Of a stretch of 64,000 bases of DNA, positions 11,535 through 21,959 are shown piece by piece. This DNA comes from Ectobius pallidus. Its lineage: Eukaryota; Arthropoda; Insecta; Blattodea; Ectobiidae. The stretch is from NCBI GenBank assembly GCA_964059195.1, contig CAXKWD010000007.1, forward strand, positions 58,715,163-58,779,162. The letters are read 5' to 3'. A model generated the notes under the pieces. It was not told where the DNA came from and did not search any database. It saw nothing but the letters and a program-made list of their open reading frames with translations. The position numbers and the translations under genes were made by a program. The stretch's first letter is position 1. Each line of letters starts with the position of its first letter.

Positions 11535-11587
11535 TAACGGGACCCGCCTCGGAAGGCGGAGCCTAGCGCGCAGCATAAAACTATTTT

Positions 11588-12130
11588 GGCATAATCCCAA
11601 TTACGGGGACCAATTCACGCGATATTCACATTTCCACGGACTGTGTGATGTTTTTTGTTTATGAGCGATACACGGTTACCAACTGTTAGGTTAGGAACGT
11701 TTATGTTAGTTAAGGAGCAATGTACTGAATACCTCCGATGTTTTGTTAGGTTAGGAACATTTATGTTAGTTAAGGAGCAATATACTGAATAGCACAACTA
11801 CCATTTCTTACGAGCAGCTAGTGGCTTGTACCTTTGTAGGTTTGTCACACTGTTCATCCACAATCATATCTTGTTTAGCGATATGACGTCACACCTCCAA
11901 CATCCAATCAGAAGGACGAGGACAGAAAAATGGTGGAGAAGAAGGGAGTTTTTGCTAGATCGTGATATAAAAGAAAGTGTATCAAAGGGTGGGTGGGTTG
12001 GACCAAATCATTCGCCAAGACAACATCTCCTCTCCACACATCTATCTATAACAAAATTCGGTAAATATATAAGTGTTTTATGAAGAGAATCTTGGTTCTA
12101 AAAAATGGTCCCCGTAGATGGGATTTTACC
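11588..12130. mobile_element. Probable small DNA transposon with 25-bp inverted ends
   Basis: GGCATAATCCCAATTACGGG at 11588 is inverted at 12106-12130 with four mismatches over 25 bp. The flanks ACTATTTT (11580-11587) and ACTTTTTT (12131-12138) match at seven of eight positions and may be an 8-bp target duplication. The interior has no recognisable gene. The flank is T-rich, so the duplication could be chance. Confidence 0.45.
11687..11792. repeat. Two tandem copies of a ~53-bp unit, with a third near 10957
   Basis: The unit contains GTTAGGTTAGGAAC followed by TTATGTTAGTTAAGGAGCAA and TACTGAATA. It occurs at about 11687-11738 and 11740-11792, inside the 11588-12130 element. A more diverged copy lies at about 10957-11009, outside it and on the other side of the Harbinger-like MITE. 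The GTTAGGTTAGG core resembles an insect TTAGG telomere word, but two short runs are not telomeric DNA. Confidence 0.55.
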
Positions 12131-13082
12131 ACTTTTTTTTCCCAGTTGTGAACCCATCGATTTACAAAATCTGAATCTGTGAATCTGATTTCTCCATGAA
12201 AAATAGTAAAGGCTTAGGTTATGTATCATCATCCACACAGTTTTGGAACAATGGTAATTAGGCTAGATATCCCAATTTACTCACAAACAACATAAGATTG
12301 CAGTAGAAGTAAAAGTACCAGTTAAATTTACAACTTGGTTACATAACGATGATACAACATAGATCAAAACCGATGATCTTATGTTTTAACGTGCTTGATA
12401 TAGGCATAACCTTGTAATCCACGGGATAGGTAGTGCCAAAAGGCAAGGGCAAGCGCGGTCAGGCTTTTCGGAATGAGCCTCACAATTGCTAACTAAGGAA
12501 TATCTCCTATTCATTACTAACCTTTCCACAATTCATGACCGAACTCTTGATAATTTTCACACTTCTTTCGCCACCGTTAACCTCGACAGTAATACCACAG
12601 AACAGAAACTTATTAGTAATACACCACCGCCGTCTTGAGAATTACATTCCTTATTCTGTGATTACACTGAACACTAGAGATGGGGAATATTTCTTGTAAC
12701 TGTTACTTTGTAACTGTTACATGTATGTAACGGTAACGACCTGTTACAAAAAATCAAAAGTAACGGTTACCAAAGCTCCTCCTAGGATATCTTATTTTCG
12801 TCTCAAACAAAGGCGGAACCGGAAAATACTGAAAGGAGGGGCCGACACAGACGAAAGTTTGCTATTATTGGGGGTGTGGGGGTATGGAATATCCCAAAAA
12901 TGGGGGTCCGGGGGTCCTCCCCCGGGATTTTTGTTAAAAAAAAAAGGGGGGGAAACACGACAAACCCACAATAATAACTGCAAAAAAGAGGAAAGAGCAC
13001 ATTTTCAAATCTCGCTTTATATGAGAGCTATCGAGAAACTAGTTATTGATTTGCAGATGCGAACATTAAAACAGCCGACCAA
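12131..13082. other. Unassigned sequence with palindromic GTAACNGTTAC words
   Basis: No recognisable gene. Between about 12695 and 12775 the palindromic word GTAAC(T/C)GTTAC and variants recur several times. The stretch just before (TAGAGATGGGG) resembles a hAT terminal sequence but I find no partner end. A G-rich tract at 12890-12950 and a reading frame at 12721-13086 have no similarity I recognise; the latter may be coincidence or a decayed 5' part of the adjacent LINE's gag. Confidence 0.4.
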
Positions 13083-13781
13083 ATGAAAGAAATTCTTGGC
13101 AATGATATAGACGGTACGGAGGAGGACTGGCAAGTAGTTGGTCTCCGCCGAGCCAAAGGCCCTCGTCTCATTCTAGAAACGACCTCTGCCAGTCAGGCAC
13201 AAAAGATTCTGGACAACAAAACCCTAAAAGATAAGGGTTACAAAATCTCCAAGCCCATTAAAAGAAGGCCGCGTATCATCGTCCACGACGTCCCAAAAGA
13301 GACCCCCCTTGAAGCCGTCACTAGGGCAATCAGCCGAGCGCTCCCCGACACTTTTGACAAATCCACCCTCGATGATAACGTTTCCCTTAAGTTCAAGTTA
13401 GGGCGATTCACGGATCGTGACCACTGGGTGATGGAGGCGCACTGGACCGTGCGAGCAGCCCTCCTTGAAAAACGACGGCTGTTCCTCGGTTTTCACAGCT
13501 GCCGCATCAGTGATCACGACTCCCTGCCTCGCTTCTTCAGGTGCCACAACTATGGGCACACAGTTAAAATCTGTAGAGCCGAGACTGAGACCTGTGGTCA
13601 TTGTGCTAAGCAGGGCCACAGGTTCTCGGAATGCCCGAAAAAAGATGAACTTGCACCGGTCTGCGCCTTGTGTACCCGATACAAAAAGGACAACCGGCAC
13701 TCGACGATTGACCCTCATTGTCCCTCACGAGCTGTAGCTATCCAGCGCATGAGAGACTCTACCGACTATGGGCCTGGTTAG
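13083..13781 (+). CDS. LINE ORF1 (gag-like) with zinc knuckles, N-terminally short
   Basis: A 232-residue protein expected to bind element RNA and form the ribonucleoprotein. The C-terminal part has CCHC-type knuckles: CGHCAKQGHRFSEC is complete, and a following CALC...HC unit is a third variant. In the first unit (FFRCHNYGHTVKIC) the leading Cys is replaced by Phe, so that finger may not bind zinc. Family proteins are usually 400-500 residues, so this frame represents the C-terminal half. The ATG at 13083 may not be the original start; a TGA lies in frame 36 bases upstream. It overlaps ORF2 by 14 bases in a different frame. Confidence 0.75.
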   Translation: MKEILGNDIDGTEEDWQVVGLRRAKGPRLILETTSASQAQKILDNKTLKDKGYKISKPIKRRPRIIVHDVPKETPLEAVTRAISRALPDTFDKSTLDDNVSLKFKLGRFTDRDHWVMEAHWTVRAALLEKRRLFLGFHSCRISDHDSLPRFFRCHNYGHTVKICRAETETCGHCAKQGHRFSECPKKDELAPVCALCTRYKKDNRHSTIDPHCPSRAVAIQRMRDSTDYGPG

Positions 13782-16700
13782 GAAGTCACTTAAAATCTGG
13801 CAGTTAAACGCGGATAGGGCTAGGGTCGTCACGGATCAACTAAGACAAGCCGCTCACATACACAATGTAGACATAGTTCTCCTACAGGAACCATACGGGT
13901 ACCATAATCACAAAATCACGGGATTTGGAGTCTCCCACAAAAAAATTTCTGGCAATCCACCGGGCGAGTACCCATGGACGGGCATCGTTGTCCTAAACCC
14001 ACAAATTGAAGTCATGAAATTAACACAACTTTGTACGTCGCATGTCACAACGGCAAAAATTGCTACTGACATAGGCGAATTCACTCTTGTTAGTGCGTAC
14101 TTTCAACCTGCGGAACCCCCACACGGTATTATAAACACACTCACACAAATTGGCAGAAGGCATTCAAACATAATCATATGCGCGGATGTTAATGGTAGAT
14201 CCCCACTATGGGGCCCACAGGACTCTGACCGCAACGGTGCTCTTGTGGAAGAACTTATTGCTGACCTCAACCTACTCACTCTAAATAACAACAATATAGA
14301 ACCTACATTTGAAACCCGATTGGGTACGTCTTTTATAGACGTCACACTTGTCTCTCAAGACATGTCCAGTAAAGATATTGCGTGGACCGTTAGGCCGGGA
14401 ATCGCAACAAGCTCCCATAAAGTTATCGAAACCATCATCTCTGACAGGCAAATACACAGACCCACCATACGTAAGTGTAATCTTAAAGAAGTCGATTGGG
14501 CAGACTACCGAACTAAGCTGCATGAAAGGGTAGCAGAAATAGATTCCCCATTAGGAACGGTTCGAGAAGTTGCCACCACAGTCAATGCGCTCACCACAGC
14601 AATCTACCGTGCTGCTTGCAGCTCCATTCCAAAGACTAAGCCTGGTAAAAAGCCGGTTCCTTGGTGGAGCGATGCCCTAAACCAAAAGCGCCTTGAAACA
14701 AATCGGAAAAGGCGACAATTCCAACGAGTAAGCAGTAGAACTGACCCTGATAGGCGAAACGCACTACATGCAGAATACACCCAATGCAGGAGAGAATACT
14801 CTCGGCAAATCTACCTTGCGAAAACCGAATCTTGGCGTGCGTTCGTCACTGACCAAAGCACCCTTAACTCGTGGGGATTAGCATACAAACTCCAAGCCAA
14901 TAAGTTTCACCCAAATACTGCCATACACAGCCTCCAAGCCCCAGATGGCACAATTGCCGACACCTGGGAAGCAGTAGCCACCGTCATGTCAGATGCGCTA
15001 GTACCGGACGACACCCCTGCAGGCGAAACCCCAGAACACCAGCTCCTGCGTCGAGCTGCTAGACTCCCCTTTCACAATGAAATAATTGCTGACCCCTTCA
15101 ACCTCATAGACTTACAGATAGTACTGGACAAAACAAATAGTAAAACTGCTCCAGGAATAGACCAGATTCACCCCGAATTTATCAAACACGGTGGAGAACT
15201 TCTCCAAATCAAGCTTCTTAACATATACAATGCCTGCCTTCAGCACAGCATGTTTCCCAACCAATGGAAAAGCGGACTTTTTAAAATCATTTTGAAAGAC
15301 GACACTAAGGACCCATCGCTCCCTAGATCTTACCGACCTATCTGTTTGCTCCCGGTAATGGGAAAACTGTTCGAAAATTTCATAGCCTCTAGAATCATCG
15401 AAATCCTTGAACAAAACTTATCGCATCGACAATTTGGATTCCGACCAGGAAAATGCACAGAAGACGCGGTCTCACTGTTGCAAAGCAAAATCGCGAACTC
15501 CACGTCCAAATACCTCCTTGCTATCTTCATCGACATAGAAGGCGCATTTGACAATGTCTGGTGGCCACATGCGCTGGAAAGGCTTAGAATAATCAACTGC
15601 CCACAAAACATTTACGCTGTCAGCCGTGACTACCTTAGCTCTCGACGAATCACAATTAGAGACAGCATTCACACTTTCTCTAAGGTTGCGACCAAAGGGT
15701 GTCCCCAAGGCTCAGTATTGGGGCCCAAGGTGTGGAACCTTATCTTCGACGAAGCACTAAATACTATACTTGAAACTAACCAGGTCGACCTAATAGCATA
15801 TGCGGACGACGCCGTTATACTCGTCGAAGGAATGTCTAGGAACGAACTGGAGCGCAAATCTCGTGTTGCGCTAGCTGCGCTCACACGTTGGTCCGCTAAA
15901 GGAAAATTAACAATCTCACACACTAAGTCACACATAATGTTCCTTAAGGGACAACTACGAAATCACCCTCCAGACATACGACTAGGCCAAGTTCGACTCC
16001 CCCGAGTACAGGAAACACGATATTTAGGAATCACGATACAGGAAGGTAACAAATTCACAGCTCATGTACAGCGCATATGCGCCACAGCTAATAGACTCAC
16101 GCAAGCCCTTGCCCGGTTATCGGGACAACAGTGGGGCTATAGATTCACAAATTACAAGATATTGTATTCCGCCATTTTCGAATCAATCATCGCCTATGCT
16201 GCAAACGGCTGGGCGCCCTACATCAAAGCAAAACACTTAGGAAAACTCCGCTCGGCCCAAAGACTTGCCCTAATCAAATTCACGAAAGCATACAAAACAG
16301 TTTCAAACGATGCGCTTCCTGTAATTGCTGGGGTATTGCCAGTAGACTTACTTTTAAAGGAAAGAATAGGCAAATACCATGTCCGAAAACAACTGCCACA
16401 CACCATACATGATCTCCAGATTGGGCCAGACGAACTAGTAAATTTTCACCGAACACAATTGTACACTCAGATCAGAAACGCTACCTTGCGCTCTTGGCAA
16501 CGAAGATGGACCGTAGCTTTACATGGTAGGATCACACGAGACTTTTTCCCGAGCGTCATCCAAAGACAGTCCATGACCTGGATTCAATTAGACCACTACA
16601 CCACGCAATTCCTAACAGGACACGGAAACTTTGCTGCCAATTTGGCACGATTCCGGCTAACAGACGCACCTAGATGCACCTGCGTAGATAACGAGCTTGA

Positions 16701-16887
16701 CTCAATGATACACGTTCTTTACTCATGCGCACATTTCAGCGAAGCGCGCCGTCCTCTACGCGCGGCCGCTCGAGCAGAAAATGAACTCTGGACACCAAAC
16801 TTAAACTTTTGGACCAGAAAACACAATTTCCCGATATTAAAACAGTTCGCAAAAGCTGCACTGACTGAAAAGGACCACTTAAACTAG
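13768..16887 (+). CDS. LINE ORF2: endonuclease-reverse transcriptase, R1 clade, apparently intact
   Basis: A 1039-residue open frame without internal stops, the usual length for R1 ORF2. Residues 1-230 are an apurinic-type endonuclease (VLLQEPYGY, CADVNGRSPLWG, TSSHKVIE). The reverse transcriptase is about 440-740: SYRPICLLPVMGKLFE, IDIEGAFDNVWWP (motif A), KGCPQGSVLGPKVWN (motif B) and AYADDAVILVEG with the catalytic Asp pair near residue 680. The C-terminus carries a Cys/His motif (CTCVDNELDSMIHVLYSC). The FDNVWWP and GCPQGSVLGP wording is typical of R1/TRAS elements. The ATG overlaps the end of ORF1, suggesting coupled translation. An open frame of this length in a decayed neighbourhood suggests recent insertion. 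Confidence 0.9.
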   Translation: MGLVRKSLKIWQLNADRARVVTDQLRQAAHIHNVDIVLLQEPYGYHNHKITGFGVSHKKISGNPPGEYPWTGIVVLNPQIEVMKLTQLCTSHVTTAKIATDIGEFTLVSAYFQPAEPPHGIINTLTQIGRRHSNIIICADVNGRSPLWGPQDSDRNGALVEELIADLNLLTLNNNNIEPTFETRLGTSFIDVTLVSQDMSSKDIAWTVRPGIATSSHKVIETIISDRQIHRPTIRKCNLKEVDWADYRTKLHERVAEIDSPLGTVREVATTVNALTTAIYRAACSSIPKTKPGKKPVPWWSDALNQKRLETNRKRRQFQRVSSRTDPDRRNALHAEYTQCRREYSRQIYLAKTESWRAFVTDQSTLNSWGLAYKLQANKFHPNTAIHSLQAPDGTIADTWEAVATVMSDALVPDDTPAGETPEHQLLRRAARLPFHNEIIADPFNLIDLQIVLDKTNSKTAPGIDQIHPEFIKHGGELLQIKLLNIYNACLQHSMFPNQWKSGLFKIILKDDTKDPSLPRSYRPICLLPVMGKLFENFIASRIIEILEQNLSHRQFGFRPGKCTEDAVSLLQSKIANSTSKYLLAIFIDIEGAFDNVWWPHALERLRIINCPQNIYAVSRDYLSSRRITIRDSIHTFSKVATKGCPQGSVLGPKVWNLIFDEALNTILETNQVDLIAYADDAVILVEGMSRNELERKSRVALAALTRWSAKGKLTISHTKSHIMFLKGQLRNHPPDIRLGQVRLPRVQETRYLGITIQEGNKFTAHVQRICATANRLTQALARLSGQQWGYRFTNYKILYSAIFESIIAYAANGWAPYIKAKHLGKLRSAQRLALIKFTKAYKTVSNDALPVIAGVLPVDLLLKERIGKYHVRKQLPHTIHDLQIGPDELVNFHRTQLYTQIRNATLRSWQRRWTVALHGRITRDFFPSVIQRQSMTWIQLDHYTTQFLTGHGNFAANLARFRLTDAPRCTCVDNELDSMIHVLYSCAHFSEARRPLRAAARAENELWTPNLNFWTRKHNFPILKQFAKAALTEKDHLN

Positions 16888-17236
16888 ACAGGTAGATTGC
16901 CAACTGGCTGAACAATGCTCACTACCCTAGGCTGGGCGAGGTTTAGAGAGGGGTTTTCCCTCGTCTGTAAGGCAAATGCCGGCCTAGTTCCACCCCTCAA
17001 AATAACAAAGAAGCATGCAATAATTACAACAATCAACAGTACAAAACAACTCAACAATCTCACAAACACAAAACTCTAAACAATCAAGAACACTACTCAC
17101 TCCGTAAAACCGCACACACAAACACCTAGCTGATGAAAGCTTGAAAATGAATCAAGATACCAGCTTGGACACGTCACGATCCACCACATCCCTTCAGGAT
17201 GGAACACACTCACGATAGGGACATAATCACAAATGG
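16888..17236 (+). other. 3' untranslated region of the R1-like LINE
   Basis: Non-coding sequence following the ORF2 stop. It includes a CAACAA- and ACAAAC-rich stretch at 17010-17130, and then meets the truncated end of a minus-strand gypsy at 17237. No poly-A tail or simple repeat marks the exact 3' end. Confidence 0.5.
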
Positions 17237-18545
17237 TTACCAGAATTTGGTTTGACCCGAGGTACTGGCTTCATTGCTTGGCACTCGGGGGGTATGGGAG
17301 GGCACACAAAAAAAAGTGGTGAACTGGGCAATGTAGTCCAGGTGAAGGAGCTTGGGAGGAGAACATTTATCTTGTTTCTGCTGGAAGGCATATGTCAAGG
17401 GCTTGTGGTCAGTAAAAACCGTGAAATGTCTGGCCTCCAGGGTGTACCGGAAGTGTTTGATGGCTTCATACACAGCGAGGAGTTCTCCGTCGTAGGCACT
17501 GTACTTCTGCTGTGCAGGGCTCAGCTTCTTTGAAAAGAATGCGAGGGGCTGCCATGACTCTTGAGCTTGTTGTTGGAGAACAGCGCCCAGAGAGGTTGTA
17601 GAGGCATCGGTAACCAGTGCTAGAGGAGCAGAGTGATGCGGGTGCACCAGGAGTAGAATTGGAGAGGCTGTTTTTGCAGTCCCCAAAGGCCTTCAGGAGC
17701 TCGGGGGTCCATGGGATGGGCTGAGAACCTTTAAACTTACTACCTGAGAGGACAGCATGAAGGGGTGCCTGAACTGATGCTGCGTTAGGGAGAAACCGTC
17801 TGTAGAAATTCAGCATCCCTAGGAAACGCCGGAGTTGTCGAACATCTTTGGGAGGTGGGCATGCCTGTAGGTCAGAGATGCGTTCATCCAGTGGTCGGGA
17901 TCCCTCGCAGGATAGTCGGTTACCCAAGAAGGTAACCTCCGGTTTCCCAAACACACACTTTGCCGGATTGAGGAGGATTCCATACGAGGACAGTGTGGTG
18001 AACAGTGCATGGAGATGCTGGCGATGTTCTTCCATGGATGCCGAGAAAACCAAGATGTCGTCCAAATATGAAAAACAGAAGTCCAGGTCACGCAAAACTT
18101 CATCCATGAATCGTTGGATGGTTTGGGCTGCGTTACGGAGACCGAAGCTCGTGAAGGGAAATTCGAACAAGCCGAATGGGGTTGTAATGTCGGTTTTTGG
18201 GATACCATCTGGATTGACTGGGATCTGGTGGTAAGCACGGACAAGATCGATTGTGGAGAATATGGAACACCCGGATAGGCTGTGGGCATAAACTAATATG
18301 TGCCTTACTGGATAGCGATCTGGGATCGTTCTGGCATTGAGAGCTCTGTAGTCCCCACAAGGTCTCCATCCATCTTTCTTCGGTACTAAATGGAGAGGGG
18401 ATGACCAGGATCCTTCAGAACGACGTGCGGTGCCATTTAGCAGCATTCCATCAAACTCTGCCTTGGCAGCTTTGAGGCGGTCTGGAGCGAGTCTGCGTGG
18501 GCGGCTGGAAACTGGTGGTCCAGGAGTTGTCCGGATGTGAAGCAC
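17237..18545 (-). pseudogene. gypsy reverse transcriptase and RNase H (truncated, frameshifted)
   Basis: Copies element RNA into DNA within the particle. The reverse transcriptase has the usual block order: [11 protein letters not shown], the substrate region [25 protein letters not shown], and the catalytic YLDD in [11 protein letters not shown] at about 18070. A frame change near 17690 separates it from RNase H ([42 protein letters not shown]). The frame ends at 17237, where R1-LINE-adjacent DNA begins. In [12 protein letters not shown] the usual Pro of the GLxNAP motif is replaced, one sign of decay. Confidence 0.85.
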
Positions 18546-18707
18546 AGTATAGAGCTGTACTTTCCGTTCTCCCCCTGGGGTCTAATCAGGCTGGGAAACT
18601 CTTGCAGAAGTTGAAGAAATGTGTCACCTGCGGAGGATATCACTTTGATGCTGGGCGGACTGGGTGTACGCACTGTTGTTCCAGAGGCTGAGAGATTTGT
18701 TGTGCCA

Positions 18708-19856
18708 TCAAGGAGGCGTTGGTGACGACCGCCTACCAGCAGGGTTGAAAAATGACAAAAAATCAACTCCAATGATGGGTAACTGGACATCAGCTATCAC
18801 ATATTTCCAGGTAACGTTGCGACGCAGCTGCAGGTTCAAGTTTAGTGTCACCCAGCCGTAGGTGGAGATGGTAGATCCATTGACTGCACAGAGGTCGTAG
18901 TTCACCCGAGTACGGCGACCAGGCAGTAACTTTCGGGGATACACACACAGGTCTGAGCCGGTATCTACGAGGATCTGCTTCTTCGAAGTGGCATCAATGA
19001 TGAATAAGCGGCCACTGCTTTCAGGGCAACCGTTCGCCGCTGTTAACGGCTGCCGCTGGAGTTTTCCGCCGGCTGAAAACTGCAGGGCTGGGTGCACTTT
19101 TTGGCCTTGTCCCCAAAGCGACGATGGTACCAGCATAAGTTGAGGGAACTGTTGCGAGAATGGTCGTGGCTTTGATCTAGAGCGTCTCTGTGTGGAAGAA
19201 CCCATACCTGTGAGTGCTGCAACCTGCTGGGAGAGGTCCTCAATCCTCTGCAGGATGTAGTTGGTGTCCGGGCTGATCGTGGGTCCCCCAGTGGAAGTTG
19301 TGGAGGGAGCAACGGCTGCAATCGATGGCTGTGAGGCGACTTCATATATTTTATCCGCGAGGAAAGAGACTGCCTCTAGATTTCCTTCTGACTGGCCAGC
19401 GAGGATCGTTTGGAGGTATGCGGGTAAGCGGCTCGACCAGATGCTACGTAAGAAATCGTCGGGTACGTCCGGGGCCAGGCACTTCAAGTGGCGTAGAAAT
19501 TGGGATGGTTTTCGGTCCCCCATTTCTTCGTGCGTGAGGAGCTGCCTCACGCGCTGTTCCTTTGAAGAGGAGAGACGACGGACAAGCTCGTTTTTTAGCT
19601 TCTGGTAGCACTGGTCCCCAGGAGTCGTGATGATGTCTTCAACCTCCGCGGCGTAGCGACTTTCGAGCTGAGAAATCACTTGGTTGAACTTTTTGCGTTC
19701 TTGTGTAATCCCCGCAAGTTCAAATTGTGCTTCAGCTTGCGCGAACCACAATGCCGGGCGATCGGGCCAGAAAGGCGGGAAACGGACGGCCACGCGGTAT
19801 AATGATGCGGCACCTTGGCGTGTAGCGTTACCTGTATCGACGTCGTCCCCGAGCAT
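18708..19856 (-). pseudogene. gypsy gag-protease with a CHCC box displaced by two compensating frame changes
   Basis: The ATG at 19856 lies 12 bases after the primer site, giving a very short leader. Residues 20-160 match the capsid region of CsRn1-type gags (FWPDRPALWFAQAEAQFELA). The protease active site is LVDTGSDLCVYP, with the Asp-Thr-Gly triad. The single 382-codon frame passes the zinc-box region in the wrong phase; the true CHCC box is read in a different frame at 19043-19345. Two compensating indels therefore flank the box, leaving the frame open but the zinc motif untranslated. Confidence 0.8.
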
Positions 19857-19868
19857 GTTTGCGTTTTT

Positions 19869-19880
19869 TCGGGGTCACCA
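19869..19880 (-). promoter_or_regulatory. Primer binding site complementary to tRNA-Trp
   Basis: On the minus strand TGGTGACCCCGA directly follows the LTR end. This is the complement of the 3' end of tRNA-Trp including CCA, the site where minus-strand cDNA synthesis would start. Its position, one or two bases after the LTR and 12 bases before the gag ATG, supports the assignment. Confidence 0.8.
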
Positions 19881-19881
19881 A

Positions 19882-20140
19882 TGTAGGATGCCGTGGGTTA
19901 CAGACACAGTATTGATATCAGATAATATTTATTAGAACATTTACCTTACAATATGAACTACAATATGAACGTGCGCGTGTATACAGTCTTAACGTGTGGC
20001 TTCTGTTCTCTCTACAACATGGCTGCTTCAACAATGCTTCGCGGGAGGAAGTCTTTGCACACCACCCTGCTCACTTCCGGTGATGGAAGCTTGTAAAGGT
20101 TATTGCCATCTGTGGTGGGAAACAGGCAGTGTTCCCACGC
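19882..20140 (-). repeat. 5' LTR of the CsRn1-type gypsy (outer boundary approximate)
   Basis: The inner end is fixed by the primer site. The outer end is unclear because the sequence runs into a copia fragment whose first recognisable codon is near 20141. No second LTR is present for comparison. Confidence 0.5.
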
Positions 20141-20769
20141 CCTTGATGACAGGAACAAGACCGGATTTGGCCTACAGTATTGGCTACTTATCCAGAACGC
20201 TTGACAATCCTACATTGAAAGAGATAGTGAAAGTGAAGAGGGTGTTCCGGTACATAGCAGGTACACAAGAAATGGGAATTGTGTACAAGCCAAACTACAA
20301 CAGAGGTGTCTTAGACTGCTATAGTGATGCGAATTTTGGTGACTGCGAATCAACAGGGCGCTCCACATCTGGAGTGGTAACACTCTATGCAGGCGGAGCT
20401 ATTTCGTGGTTAAGTAAAAGGCAGGCTGTAGTAGCGACCTCGACAACTGAAGCGGAGTTGATTGCAGCAACTGAAGGAGCCAAAGAAGCTATTTGGCTTG
20501 CCAGACTCTTCAAAGGCATCACAAAGCTTCAGCATGTTCTAGTTCTACAGGTGGACAACCAGGCAGCAGTAAGATTAGCTGAAAATCAAGAGTTCCATAA
20601 CAGAACGAAGCATATTAGTGTCAAACATTTCTTCATCAGAGAGAAAGTTAGTGAACGGCAATTAGGTGTTCAGCAAATTTCAACAGAGAGACAACTAACA
20701 GATTTGATGACTAAGCCGTTAGCACAGACTCGTTTAAAGATCCTAAGAGGACAATTAGGAATAAACTAG
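20141..20769 (+). pseudogene. copia (Ty1) RNase H and polyprotein C-terminus, 5' truncated
   Basis: The frame begins abruptly at LMTGTRPDLAYSIGYLSRTL, the end of the copia reverse transcriptase region. It continues through RNase H with the acidic positions in DCYSDANFGD and TTEAELIAATEGAKEAIWL, and ends normally after TDLMTKPL at 20769. No stop or frameshift is visible in this segment. Everything upstream is missing, replaced by the gypsy LTR, so the fragment was cut by insertion or deletion. Confidence 0.85.
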
Positions 20770-20812
20770 AAAAGAAGTAAAAGTTTTTTTCACTTTTAAT
20801 TGACAAGGGAAA

Positions 20813-21030
20813 GTGTTGAAGTTGGCAGCACTAAGTGTCAAACTAAAAGTGAATGGTGTCGCCTCCTAGTGACAGTTTTTAGTTTTGTCATGCAGGAGGT
20901 AGGCAGTTGGTCTTTGTTCTTTGTTCTGTTCGTTCTTAAGTCTGCCATGAGGCAGCAAGTACTTTTATTTTGTCTTTGTGCACTAAGTTAAAAGTGTTTT
21001 TAATCCTTCTGTATTAGTTTACGTGTACAT
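20813..21030 (+). repeat. copia 3' LTR, start defined by a polypurine tract
   Basis: AAGGGAAAG at about 20804-20812 is a polypurine tract immediately followed by TGTTGAAGTTGGC, a copia-like LTR start. The 3' end is uncertain: TGTACA near 21029 and CTAACA near 21160 are both candidates. There is no second LTR in the window to decide. Confidence 0.6.
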
Positions 21031-21959
21031 AAATAAATAATATCTTCTTTATGGGCAAGAAGAAACTTAATAGAAACTTAATAAATAGCTCTATGATATT
21101 ATGAGCAGCCATAATGAGGAAAGTGAGAGAAAATATTAAAAAAACTTCACGGAGCCTAACAAGAATACTGGTTACCCGATGCGACTAACAGGGCGCATCC
21201 CTCCACCGTCCACACGAAAGAAAGAATATAGGCTACCACTGTACCGACTGGTTGGTATGGGGTGGGTAAGAATGCTTAATTCTTGGTACATAAATTAAGT
21301 CGGCACACAATATAACTCTACCAGGAGAATACTGATTATTTATCATCCACAGTTGAAGAAAGCACAAGGTTGGAAAGGTGAGGCCCTGCCTAAAGGTAAT
21401 AGAGGGAACCAAATCTTCTGTGTGGGCGGTAGACAACAGATAATAAAGCGCCAGGAGAAAACTCAAGAAAGGCTTAATCCCACTAACAATAGTAATAATG
21501 TATATATTTGAAGATTTCTCAAAGGTATATAATAAAAGTATCAATTACAAGAACAAGTAATGCTACTCTGCAACAATTTACCTTATTCTACACACAAAAC
21601 TCTTCCTCAAAGTGGATAGAAGGTGCGGTATTCAGACTTCCACGAACAATAAAGGTTCCCGATTTTAAACTCACTCCAATGTTTTCGAAATGAGTACTTC
21701 AATGAGTACTCAAAAGTAATTCAGTATATAATCTCAAGGGACTATGGAAGCCTTATATAAATACGGTGTATTTTTTAATTTTAACAATCTTCCTCTACAT
21801 CCAGAGGCTGCCAGTTGACAAGGAATATCATAACAGCATGCAGTATAAATGTGTTATAGGGTTATCACTAAAGAAGAAGAAGAAATAAGAAATCTACTGT
21901 TTTGAATACAGATGGTATCTAAGCATTCTTATAGAAAACTTTAAAGCCTGTAAGACAAA
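21031..21959. other. Unassigned sequence between copia and R2-clade LINE
   Basis: No frame resembles a known protein. A repeated GAAACTTAATA word near 21061-21085 is the only local structure noted. The right end grades into the 3' untranslated region of the minus-strand R2-clade LINE. Confidence 0.4.

Larger units (their letters stand above)
13083..17230 (+). mobile_element. R1-like LINE with open ORF2, 5' incomplete
   Basis: Two overlapping ORFs, a gag with zinc knuckles and an endonuclease-reverse transcriptase, in the arrangement of the R1 clade. The 3' untranslated region is roughly 16888-17230 and I see no poly-A tail, as often found in R1 elements. ORF1 is about half the usual R1 length, so the 5' end is probably truncated or degraded before 13083. 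It adjoins a minus-strand gypsy fragment on the 3' side. No target duplication was identified, so the outer limits are approximate. R1 itself targets 28S rDNA; no rDNA is visible here. Confidence 0.8.
17237..20140 (-). mobile_element. Ty3/gypsy retrotransposon of CsRn1 type, truncated before integrase
   Basis: Minus-strand order: LTR (about 20140-19882), a tRNA-Trp-type primer site (19880-19869), gag and protease (19856-18708), reverse transcriptase and RNase H (18545-17237). It stops in the C-terminal part of RNase H, so integrase and the 3' LTR are missing. The gag box is CHCC (Cys-x2-His-x9-Cys-x3-Cys, in LCWYHRRFGDKAKKCTQPC), a known signature of the CsRn1 lineage, which also uses tRNA-Trp. 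Both features agree. Confidence 0.85.

Noticed and set aside
11687..11792. GTTAGGTTAGG words as a telomeric repeat tract
   Set aside because: Only two short runs inside a 53-bp unit; no continuous TTAGG array.
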